The notes below the pieces were generated by a model. It saw only the letters and a program-made list of their open reading frames with translations, was not told the origin of the DNA and did not search any database. From Planctomycetota bacterium (GTDB taxonomy: Bacteria > Planctomycetota > Phycisphaerae > Sedimentisphaerales > UBA12454), in assembly GCA_018828825.1 (NCBI GenBank), contig JAHJUV010000114.1, forward strand, positions 1 through 15,596: DNA of 15,596 nt, written 5' to 3'. Positions 7,571 through 13,608 of the stretch are shown here, piece by piece; position 1 is the stretch's first letter; the number at the start of each line of letters is the position of its first letter. A program made the position numbers and the translations under genes.

Positions 7571-8339
7571 TCCCGACGCATCGGGACTGGTGCGGTTTTT
7601 TCTAATCAGAAAGCACAGGCCGGAAACAGCGAAAATCGCTATCGAAGACGGCTCCGGGATCTCGACGATGAAATCCTGGGCGCCGACATAAGAAAGAGCC
7701 CTTAAGTCTGCTATAGGGCCTGTGCCGTCAAGAGCGCCCAGCCAGGCATTGGCCTTTTGATAATCGAGATTCGTTGCCTTGAATCCTCTGCTGCCTCCGG
7801 TGCTATCGACCGTAACATCCCAGGCGGAAGAAGACGTCGGCAAATCTTCATAAATAATTTCCCAGACAGCTGCGGCAAAGGCCTCGGCGTTTTTGTTTTG
7901 CTGATAAGTATAACTGCCGCCGGCAGACCAGGCAGGGTCGTAAAATCTGCCCCAAAGCTCGGAAATATAGTCGGCTTTTGCCTGCCCCATCGATTCTCCG
8001 AGAAAAGAGGTCGGTCTTGGGCCGTCCTGCGGCATAATCACATCATAAGTAAGACTGTCATGTGCGACATACTCTGAAAGGTCCATACAGAAACCGCCAA
8101 TATAGCCGTTGTCGAGATATTCGCCCTGACCTGTACCGGCAGTTTTGTTGAACATACGAAACGCCGGCATAAGTGTTAAGGCCTCTCCAGCCGCCGCCCC
8201 ATATTTTCATCATACCTTTGGCGCCATAACCGGCCGGGGCCATTGTAACTGTGCCATAAATCGGCGCTGCAATGCTTTCTGATATCATAAAAAACGCGAT
8301 AATCGCAATAATTGAGTATATTCCCACCTTTATTCTCAT
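7559..8339 (-). pseudogene. PEP-CTERM sorting-domain protein, interrupted by a +1 frameshift
   Basis: The gene is readable only if two frames are joined. The first (from ATG 8339, with GGGGG upstream) gives a signal peptide, MRIKVGIYSIIAIIAFFMIS and cleavage near ESIA, then YGAKGMMKIWGGGWRGLNTYAGV. Skipping one base at about 8159-8161 in GTTTCG continues as RMFNKTAGTGQGEY and YIGGFCMDLSE, the expected continuation in this planctomycete secreted family. The end carries the PEP-CTERM signal: IPEPSS, a hydrophobic stretch, and RKNR, which is recognised by an exosortase. After RKNR comes TSPDASGLKI, encoded by a palindromic repeat that seems to have been added to the C-terminus. The whole span is 260 codons plus one base. 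It may be a true pseudogene, an assembly or sequencing error, or much less likely programmed shifting. Ligand and role are unknown. Confidence 0.8.
7571..7586. repeat. small palindrome, copy 1
   Basis: TCCCGACGCATCGGGA lies directly after the sppA stop codon (7568-7570). On the minus strand it encodes SPDAS in the tail of the PEP-CTERM protein. A T-run follows on the plus strand only about 10 bases later (7595-7600), so terminator function is doubtful. Confidence 0.75.
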
Positions 8340-8454
8340 AAATTTCAGAACCCCCAAAAAAACAGTTTATACAAGTACCATTTAGAGATTTTTCACCCTT
8401 ACCATAAATAATACGAAATAAAAACAGGTTGTGTTGACTGGGCGGAGCAGAAAT

Positions 8455-8483
8455 TTGCAAAGTCCTGTAATATAGACTACAAT
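8455..8483 (+). promoter_or_regulatory. sigma70-like promoter facing the inverted-repeat element
   Basis: TTGCAA (8455-8460) and TACAAT (8478-8483) are 17 bp apart on the plus strand. No plus-strand protein gene lies downstream before 10398. A transcript starting near 8490 would run through hairpins at 8505-8518, 8553-8572 and 8589-8604. This is a sequence match only. Confidence 0.45.
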
Positions 8484-8489
8484 TAAGAA

Positions 8490-8660
8490 ATATCGCAGGA
8501 AAGACGGTCAGATGACCGGTGGGAATTTTTACCCCCACACCTTTACAGAAAGCCACGGCTGTAAAACCGTGGACGAATGTGATTATTCTCTCGCGAAAGC
8601 GAGAAACAAACAAAACCATACCTGTAAAGGTGTGGAGGTAAAGGTGTGTGGGTTTACGGT
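8490..8660 (+). ncRNA. candidate structured small RNA
   Basis: Downstream of a promoter-like sequence, the segment contains nested and serial hairpins: CGGTCA-GA-TGACCG (8505-8518), a 20-bp outer pairing (8529-8548 with 8622-8641, one mismatch), CCACGG with CCGTGG (8553-8572), and TCTCGC-GAAA-GCGAGA (8589-8604) with a GNRA-type tetraloop. No open reading frame explains it. I know of no matching Rfam-type family by eye, and no T-rich terminator is visible at the end, so the 3' boundary is a guess. On the opposite strand it could be a long leader of the PEP-CTERM gene. The DNA alternative is a transposon-derived palindrome. Confidence 0.35.
8529..8641. repeat. 113-bp inverted-repeat element, copy 2
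   Basis: The left arm TTACCCCCACACCTTTACAG (8529-8548) and right arm CTGTAAAGGTGTGGAGGTAA (8622-8641) are 20-bp inverted repeats with one mismatch. The first 14 bases of the left arm are identical to the arm of the element at 19-126. A third, shorter arm-like stretch, AAGGTGTGTGGGTTTA, follows directly (8641-8656). The core contains the hairpins CCACGG/CCGTGG and TCTCGC-GAAA-GCGAGA, reminiscent of the subterminal hairpins of IS200/IS605-type elements. No transposase is present. It fills the 372-bp gap between the PEP-CTERM and protease genes. Confidence 0.7.
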
Positions 8661-8711
8661 CCTAAAATATATCTAAAATGAAACTGGAAATGGAACAATT
8701 AAAAGGTGTTT

Positions 8712-10187
8712 TTATTCGGAGATTTGCCAGGATAAGGCATATACGGCAAAGCCCTTTGGAAGCTGTGAATTAAGGCTGTGAGAAACAACAAGCTCGTAGG
8801 TGGTATTAGGGTCAAGGGGAACATAAAGATGTTCGACGTTATCAACGGGACTGTCGCTGTAATCAATCGGATTAATCCGGCCATCCTCGTCAATAGTTCG
8901 CAGCTGAAGCTGTAAATCCGTCCATAATTCGGAGTTGAGATTAAATGGATACTGGTCCTGATAATTTCTATTCCATACAAGAGTCGCAGTCAATCCCGAT
9001 GCGTCGGGATTGGCGGCAGTCTGGAACCTGTAAATCTTATCTGCAATATAATTGGGTTCGATTATATTGATGTCCCAGCCAGCGGTTTTCACATCCCCGA
9101 TGAGTCGGGGCTGCATACCGGCGGTAAGAATATTGTAAGCGGCCAGACCGTCGAGCATACCTGCCCCCTGTCTGAAGTCGAGCGGATATTCGGAATCGTC
9201 ATTGCTGTCGGGATAGCCTTTGTGCCAGCCGGTGAGTTTTTCGGCGCCGGTCATTAAAATAGATTTCATTACACAATTGCCTGCAAAACTGGATGCCGCA
9301 AGCTGGAGGTTCGGGTCAGTTTTTGCTTTTTGAATAAGCATAGAAGCGACACCGGCGGCTACCGGAGCGGCAAAACTCGAATAATCTCCGCTGGGCCTGT
9401 ATCCCGATGCATCGGGATTGGAGTCCGCTATAGCGACAAGACAATTGCCCGGAGCAACGATATCGGGCTTGCACCGGCCGTCAATCGTAGGGCCTGCGGT
9501 GGAACGATTCGCGTCAGGGGCGTTAAAATCGGCCAGCGAACCATTAGAATCGGCAACGCCGACAGCAAGGACATTTGCACCAGCCGCCGGGTAGAGCGGC
9601 AAATCATAAGCATTTTTCCCGTTGCCGATAGAGGCGATTATCAGCAGGCCGAAACTGTCGGCTATATTATCAATACCCCTCGTCCACCAGGCCTCACAAG
9701 ACCAGCCAAGACTCATCGTAATAAAATCTTCTTTGGGCCAATGAGCCGGAAATACATAATCCACTATGAAATTCCAGAACTCATAGACATTCAGTTTCGC
9801 ATCCGGCGCGGCTGACTTATATGAAAAATTACCGAGAGACGGATAAGACGCATTCGGGTCGGAACCTATAAGTATCGAAGCAATCGCAGTCGAGTGATTC
9901 GATACGCCGGGGGCAACAGCATTGTCATCATAAAAATCGACGCTGCTGTTTTCGAAACATTTATGAGAAATATCCGGCCTGTAATCATTCTGAGGTTTTG
10001 AGTCAATATAAGTATCACTCCTGCAGACAAGACCGATACTGATACCCTCGCCGGTAAGATTCGGGTCGATGCCGGCGATTTTATAAACGCCGGCAACGTC
10101 AAGAGCCTGCGGCTGTGTACCAACAGCTAATGCCAACGGCGTAAAAACTAATAAAATCATCAAAATTTTTACAAATCTGCGAACCAA
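8712..10187 (-). CDS. secreted subtilisin-family (S8) serine protease
   Basis: A 491-residue exported protease. A signal peptide (about 1-22: MVRRF, then a hydrophobic ILMILLVFTPLALA) precedes a subtilase domain. Its triad can be placed at Asp58 (RSDTYID), His98 (VSNHSTAIASILIG) and Ser271 (YSSFAAPVAAGVASML, equivalent to GTSMAAP). The oxyanion Asn189 is in ASIGNG. After about residue 350 a C-terminal beta-rich domain follows (TATLVWNRNY, TYELVVSHS). Two copies of a small palindrome are read in frame as NPDAS at 257-261, ten residues before the catalytic serine, and at 393-397. A third variant encodes PRLIG at 360-364. The start is TTG 10187, chosen because AAAGGGA lies just upstream. The gene is downstream of a divergent pyr operon and next to a PEP-CTERM gene. 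Substrate is unknown; no membrane anchor is visible. Confidence 0.88.
   Translation of the reverse strand: MVRRFVKILMILLVFTPLALAVGTQPQALDVAGVYKIAGIDPNLTGEGISIGLVCRSDTYIDSKPQNDYRPDISHKCFENSSVDFYDDNAVAPGVSNHSTAIASILIGSDPNASYPSLGNFSYKSAAPDAKLNVYEFWNFIVDYVFPAHWPKEDFITMSLGWSCEAWWTRGIDNIADSFGLLIIASIGNGKNAYDLPLYPAAGANVLAVGVADSNGSLADFNAPDANRSTAGPTIDGRCKPDIVAPGNCLVAIADSNPDASGYRPSGDYSSFAAPVAAGVASMLIQKAKTDPNLQLAASSFAGNCVMKSILMTGAEKLTGWHKGYPDSNDDSEYPLDFRQGAGMLDGLAAYNILTAGMQPRLIGDVKTAGWDINIIEPNYIADKIYRFQTAANPDASGLTATLVWNRNYQDQYPFNLNSELWTDLQLQLRTIDEDGRINPIDYSDSPVDNVEHLYVPLDPNTTYELVVSHSLNSQLPKGFAVYALSWQISE
8991..9012. repeat. small palindrome, copy 2, inside the protease gene
   Basis: CAATCCCGA and TCGGGATTG pair perfectly around TGCG. 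On the coding (minus) strand it reads AAT CCC GAC GCA TCG, giving NPDAS at residues 393-397 of the protease, near the start of its C-terminal domain. Confidence 0.8.
9095..9110. repeat. small palindrome, variant copy 3, inside the protease gene
   Basis: CCCCGA-TGAG-TCGGGG, with perfect 6-bp arms. It has the same CCCGA...TCGGG design as the other copies but is read in another frame (PRLIG, residues 360-364), so the repeat is not kept for one peptide. Confidence 0.6.
9401..9418. repeat. small palindrome, copy 4, inside the protease gene
   Basis: ATCCCGATGCATCGGGAT is a perfect 18-bp palindrome. On the coding strand it gives NPDAS (257-261), ten residues before catalytic Ser271, in a loop where subtilases vary in length. 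Confidence 0.82.
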
Positions 10188-10208
10188 AAAAATCCCTTTA
10201 AAAATCGA

Positions 10209-10280
10209 AAAGACTTAGATTGTATTGTACCATATTTTACTCAATTTTTCCAGACTGCCCTTTTTATTTTTTAAGTCTTT
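10209..10280. repeat. spaced 9-bp inverted repeat between divergent genes
   Basis: AAAGACTTA (10209-10217) and TAAGTCTTT (10272-10280) lie 54 bp apart in the 210-bp gap between the protease and pyrR starts. A regulator site is possible but the spacing is wide and the sequence AT-rich. Nothing else in this gap is recognisable apart from the pyr promoter. Confidence 0.3.
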
Positions 10281-10323
10281 ATAAATAACGACTTAACGTT
10301 CTAAAATAAGCCCAATTTACGCC

Positions 10324-10352
10324 TTGCTAAAGGCCTTCCTAATTGCTATACT
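10324..10352 (+). promoter_or_regulatory. sigma70-type promoter of the pyr operon
   Basis: TTGCTA (10324-10329) and TATACT (10347-10352) are separated by 17 bp. Transcription starting near 10359 gives a leader of about 39 nt before the pyrR ATG at 10398. That is too short for the attenuator hairpins usual in PyrR-controlled operons. Confidence 0.7.
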
Positions 10353-10397
10353 CCCTTGGTTATTTCGGACTGGCGGACATTAGGGATAAGCAAGAGT

Positions 10398-10925
10398 ATG
10401 GAAGTTCTTTTAAGTTCCGATAAAATCAGCGATTGTGTAACCTCTCTGGCCGATGAGATTGTCTCAAAAACGGTCAAAGATGACAAAATCGTTGTTATTG
10501 GGATTCGCAGCAGAGGAGAAATTCTTGCCAAACGTCTTGCAGACATATTAAGCCATAAATTCAAGACTAAAATCCCCTGTGGTACTTTGGATATAACTCT
10601 TTATCGCGACGACATTAACAATCCGCAGGGCGACAGCCAGCCGCTGGTTAGAAGTACCGAAATAGGCTTCAATATCGACGATAAAATAATAATTCTTGTC
10701 GATGACGTTCTGTATACAGGCAGAAGTACCCGAGCGGCAATGGATGCGCTGATAGACCTGGGCAGACCAAAGGCAATCAGATTGGCCGTACTGGTCGAAA
10801 GAGCTGGAAGAGAATTTCCCATACAGGCAGATTTTGCCGGAGTCAAAGTCGAGGTGCCTGCGGATAAATCCGTACAGGTTAATTTTGTAGAATCTGACGG
10901 CAAAGACAGAGTAATTGTAATATGA
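10398..10925 (+). CDS. pyrR: PyrR, pyrimidine operon regulator / uracil phosphoribosyltransferase
   Basis: A 175-residue PRTase-fold protein. In Gram-positive bacteria PyrR binds pyr mRNA in response to UMP and also makes UMP from uracil and PRPP. Motifs are IGIRSRGEILAKRLADIL (34-51), DITLYRDD (65-72), the PRPP loop VDDVLYTGRSTRAAMDAL (101-118), and RAGREFPIQADFAG (135-148), close to the PyrR-specific RELPI block. ATG 10398 is chosen over an upstream TTG (10356) because the family begins with this segment and the length then matches. It overlaps pyrB by 4 bp (ATGA). The short leader has no visible PyrR attenuator, so its regulatory role here may differ from Bacillus. Confidence 0.92.
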   Translation: MEVLLSSDKISDCVTSLADEIVSKTVKDDKIVVIGIRSRGEILAKRLADILSHKFKTKIPCGTLDITLYRDDINNPQGDSQPLVRSTEIGFNIDDKIIILVDDVLYTGRSTRAAMDALIDLGRPKAIRLAVLVERAGREFPIQADFAGVKVEVPADKSVQVNFVESDGKDRVIVI

Positions 10926-11866
10926 GTAAAAAAGAATTTACCTGGAATCGCAAACATCTCATCGGGCTGCGAGATCTCAGCAGAGAGGAAATCGAATATA
11001 TTCTCGATACGGCCAGGGCATTCGAACAGATAAGCACAAGAAGCGTCAAGAAGGCTCCTACTCTCCGCGGCAAGGTGGTTGTAAATCTGTTTTTCGAAGA
11101 CAGTACAAGGACAAGAAACAGCTTTACCCTGGCGGCGAACAGGCTCAGCGCAGATGTAATCGAGTTCACACAAAAAAGCAGCAGTGTAAGCAAGGGCGAG
11201 ACGCTTTTGGATACTGCAAGAAATCTCGAAGCGATGGGAATCGATATCGTCGTGATACGACACGGTGCGGGCGGGGCGCCGAAATTTCTGAGCAGGAATA
11301 TCAACGCCTGCGTAGTCAATGCCGGCGACGGATTTTGCGAACATCCAACGCAGGGACTACTGGACACCTATACAATAAGAAAGATAAAAAGCTCGCTCGA
11401 AGGACTTAAAATCGCAATCGTAGGCGATATCGCTCATTCGCGGGTGGCAAGAAGCGATATATACGCAATGACAAAACTGGGCGCACAGGTAATTCTTGTC
11501 GGCCCGCCAACCCTTATGCCGGCAAAGGTCAGCCAACTGCCGGTACAGGTGAGTTATTCGCTGGACGCGGTTATCGGCGAAGTCGATGTAATAAATATGC
11601 TGCGAATACAATCCGAAAGGATGGGCTCAAATCCGTTCCCGTCCATAAAAGAATACTCACATTATTTCGGCCTGACGGTCGAGAGAATGAAAAAAGCAAA
11701 ACCAGACATACTTGTTATGCATCCCGGGCCGATTAACAGAGGCGTGGAAATGGAAAGCGAAGTAGCCGATGGGCCCAACAGCGTAATTCTTCAGCAGGTA
11801 ACCAACGGCCTGGCGGTGAGAATGGCGGTTCTGTTCCTCGTCAATCAGGCGGCGATGGCAAAATAA
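10922..11866 (+). CDS. pyrB: aspartate carbamoyltransferase catalytic subunit
   Basis: Joins carbamoyl phosphate and aspartate, the committed step of pyrimidine synthesis, in the cytosol as a trimer. The 314-residue length is normal. Binding motifs are FFEDSTRTRNSF (57-68, carbamoyl-phosphate loop), SSSVSKGETL (86-95, with Lys91 of the 80s loop donated to the neighbouring subunit), HPTQGLLDTYTI (141-152) and MHPGPINRGVEM (266-277). No pyrI-like regulatory gene follows in this window. It starts inside pyrR with an ATGA overlap and ends 21 bp before an inserted four-helix-bundle gene that separates it from pyrC. Confidence 0.97.
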   Translation: MSKKEFTWNRKHLIGLRDLSREEIEYILDTARAFEQISTRSVKKAPTLRGKVVVNLFFEDSTRTRNSFTLAANRLSADVIEFTQKSSSVSKGETLLDTARNLEAMGIDIVVIRHGAGGAPKFLSRNINACVVNAGDGFCEHPTQGLLDTYTIRKIKSSLEGLKIAIVGDIAHSRVARSDIYAMTKLGAQVILVGPPTLMPAKVSQLPVQVSYSLDAVIGEVDVINMLRIQSERMGSNPFPSIKEYSHYFGLTVERMKKAKPDILVMHPGPINRGVEMESEVADGPNSVILQQVTNGLAVRMAVLFLVNQAAMAK

Positions 11867-11867
11867 A

Positions 11868-11905
11868 TTTAAAACTTAAAAATAAAAATGCAAAACCAAA
11901 ACTCA
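11868..11905. repeat. AT-rich flank of four-helix-bundle cassette 2 (pyrB side)
   Basis: It starts 1 bp after the pyrB stop. TTTAAAACTTAAA (11868-11880) is the perfect 13-bp inverse of TTTAAGTTTTAAA (12288-12300) on the other side of the gene. The repeat runs into the gene and encodes its N-terminus MQNQNSKIK. Confidence 0.65.
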
Positions 11906-12265
11906 AAAATTAAAACTGAATTAAAGCAAAGGGCTTATCAGTATTCAATTAATATGATAAAGTTTTTGGACTCTCTGCCGAAAGATACATCGGCAAATAT
12001 TATCATAAATCAATTATTAAGGTCATCAACATCTATTTGTGCGAATATCGTGGAAGCCAGGGGTTCCAGTTCCAAAAAAGATTTTACCAACTTTTTTGGA
12101 TATTCTCTTAAGTCCGCTAATGAAAGCCTATATTGGCTTGGATTACTTCGAGATGCCAAAGGTATTAGAAGCCAGCGATTAGATTATCTCTTAAATGAAA
12201 CAAAAGAATTGGCAAATATTCTTGGTGCAAGCATATTGACTTTGAAAGGCAAAAATAAATTTTAA
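11888..12265 (+). CDS. four-helix-bundle protein, S23/IVP family, second copy
   Basis: A 125-residue helical protein of the same family as the gene at 3045-3428 but clearly diverged from it. Family blocks are IIINQLLRSSTSICANIVEA (about 38-57), RGSSSKKDFTNFFGYSLKSA (about 58-77) and NESLYWLGLLRDA. The N-terminus is repeat-derived (MQNQNSKIK) and no ribosome site is seen. It lies between pyrB and pyrC, where no such gene is expected, and is bounded by perfect 13-bp inverted repeats. The function is unknown and any role in pyrimidine synthesis is unlikely. Codon use is visibly more AT-rich than in pyrB or pyrC, in line with a separate origin. Confidence 0.85.
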   Translation: MQNQNSKIKTELKQRAYQYSINMIKFLDSLPKDTSANIIINQLLRSSTSICANIVEARGSSSKKDFTNFFGYSLKSANESLYWLGLLRDAKGIRSQRLDYLLNETKELANILGASILTLKGKNKF

Positions 12266-12310
12266 ATTTTAAGCTATGGTTTTAAGCTTTAAGTTTTAAA
12301 CTTTAAACTT
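12262..12310. repeat. AT-rich flank of four-helix-bundle cassette 2 (pyrC side)
   Basis: Tandem TTTAAGCTTTAAG and TTTTAAACTTTAAACTT units. TTTAAGTTTTAAA (12288-12300) is the inverse partner of 11868-11880. The stretch fills the space up to pyrC and contains no Shine-Dalgarno sequence. TATAAT (12312-12317) directly abuts the pyrC ATG. Confidence 0.6.
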
Positions 12311-12317
12311 CTATAAT

Positions 12318-13607
12318 ATGGCAAAAAATATTCTAATAAAAAACGGACGTGTAATCGACCCGGCCAATAAGATTGACCGAAAATGCGACGTTCTGATTCT
12401 CGACGGTAAAATCGCCGAGGTCGGCAAGGTCGAATCGAAAGCGGATTTAACCCTTGATGCGGCAGGTAAACTTGTACTGCCGGGCCTTATAGATATTCAC
12501 GTACATTTCCGCGAGCCGGGCGATGAGGAAGAAGAGACAATCGCATCTGGTTCGGCTGCGGCGGTTGCAGGAGGATTTACATCGGTCGTTTGTATGCCGA
12601 ATACCGACCCGCCGATTGACGATGCGACAAGCGTAGAATATATCCACCGAATGGGCAGACAGGCGAGAAAAACGCACGTGTATGTAATGGGGGCAATTAC
12701 AAAAGACAGAGCGGGCGAACAGCTCAGCGAAATGGGTTTTATGATACAGGCAGGTGCGGTCGGCTTTACCGATGACGGCAGCGGCGTGCAAAACGTGGCG
12801 GTAATGCTGCGGGCGATGAAATACGCGTCAATGTTCAAAAACATCGTGATAAGCCAGCACTGCCAGGACAATTCGCTTGCCGGAAACGGTGTGATGAATT
12901 CCGGCTATAACTCAACCGTATTAGGGCTGCCGGGAATAGACCCGTTGGCAGAGGAAATGATGCTGTGGCGGGATATTCAGCTTGTTCGAAAGACAAATAT
13001 GCCTTATCACGTCCAGCACGTCTCAACAGCTAAATCGGTGAAGCTTATAAGACAGGCCAAAAGCGACTGCCTGCCGATAACCTGCGAGGCTGCACCTCAT
13101 CATCTTCTTTTGACCGACGAGGCTTGCTGCGATTACGATACAAATTACAAAGTCAATCCGCCATTGAGAACAGCTAAGGATATTGAAGCAATCAAACAGG
13201 CGATAAAGGATGGCATAATAGACGCGCTGGCATCTGACCATGCGCCGCATCTGAAAAGCGAAAAAGAACTTGAGTTCCTGACGGCGCCGTTCGGCATAGC
13301 AAGTCTCGAGTGTGCGCTTGGGCTTTATATCAAGGCGCTGATTGAGCCGAAGATTATAGACTGGCCGCAGTTTGTTTCAATAATGTCCGAAAGGCCGGCG
13401 AAAATAATCGGTGTTGATAAAGGCACGTTAAGCAAAGATAAACAGGCCGATATAACGATTATCGACCCCGACTTCGAATATACGGTGGATGTGAATAAAT
13501 TCCGTTCGAAGAGCAAGAACTGTCCTTACGACGGATGGAAACTTAAGGGCAAAGTCGAATACACCATCGTCGGCGGAGAAATAAGATACTCGGCACGGGA
13601 AGTTTAA
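12318..13607 (+). CDS. pyrC: dihydroorotase, type I
   Basis: Cyclises carbamoyl aspartate to dihydroorotate, the step after PyrB. A 429-residue amidohydrolase with a two-metal site: DIHVHFREPG (59-68, ligands His61 and His63), FTDDGSG (150-156, bridging Asp at 152 or 153), SQHCQD (179-184, His181), HVQHVSTA (231-238, His234) and the catalytic SDHAPH (306-311, Asp307). PNTDPP (94-99) is also typical. The length and HVHFREPG motif fit type I, not the shorter E. coli type II enzyme. The ATG is preceded only by AT-rich repeat, with no ribosome site, apparently a result of the cassette inserted upstream. The stop lies 1 bp before the next gene. Confidence 0.97.
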   Translation: MAKNILIKNGRVIDPANKIDRKCDVLILDGKIAEVGKVESKADLTLDAAGKLVLPGLIDIHVHFREPGDEEEETIASGSAAAVAGGFTSVVCMPNTDPPIDDATSVEYIHRMGRQARKTHVYVMGAITKDRAGEQLSEMGFMIQAGAVGFTDDGSGVQNVAVMLRAMKYASMFKNIVISQHCQDNSLAGNGVMNSGYNSTVLGLPGIDPLAEEMMLWRDIQLVRKTNMPYHVQHVSTAKSVKLIRQAKSDCLPITCEAAPHHLLLTDEACCDYDTNYKVNPPLRTAKDIEAIKQAIKDGIIDALASDHAPHLKSEKELEFLTAPFGIASLECALGLYIKALIEPKIIDWPQFVSIMSERPAKIIGVDKGTLSKDKQADITIIDPDFEYTVDVNKFRSKSKNCPYDGWKLKGKVEYTIVGGEIRYSAREV

Positions 13608-13608
13608 T

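Noticed and set aside
7571..7600. A classical terminator for sppA
   Set aside because: The T-run begins about nine bases after the hairpin, too far for normal intrinsic termination.
8176..8619. A 147-codon minus-strand reading frame across the second inverted-repeat element
   Set aside because: It runs through the palindromic element and the 5' part of the PEP-CTERM gene in the wrong frame; it has no domain and no ribosome site.
8490..8660. A c-di-GMP or cobalamin riboswitch controlling the PEP-CTERM gene
   Set aside because: The conserved core sequences of those classes are not recognisable on either strand.
7571..9418. A CRISPR array or tandem repeat
   Set aside because: The palindromes are irregularly spaced, lie inside coding sequence and have no unique-spacer pattern or cas genes.
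9330..9815. A 161-codon plus-strand reading frame inside the protease gene
   Set aside because: Antisense shadow of the subtilase domain, whose catalytic motifs are intact on the minus strand.
10601..11344. A 247-codon minus-strand reading frame opposite pyrR and pyrB
   Set aside because: Antisense to two well-recognised genes and resembling no protein family.
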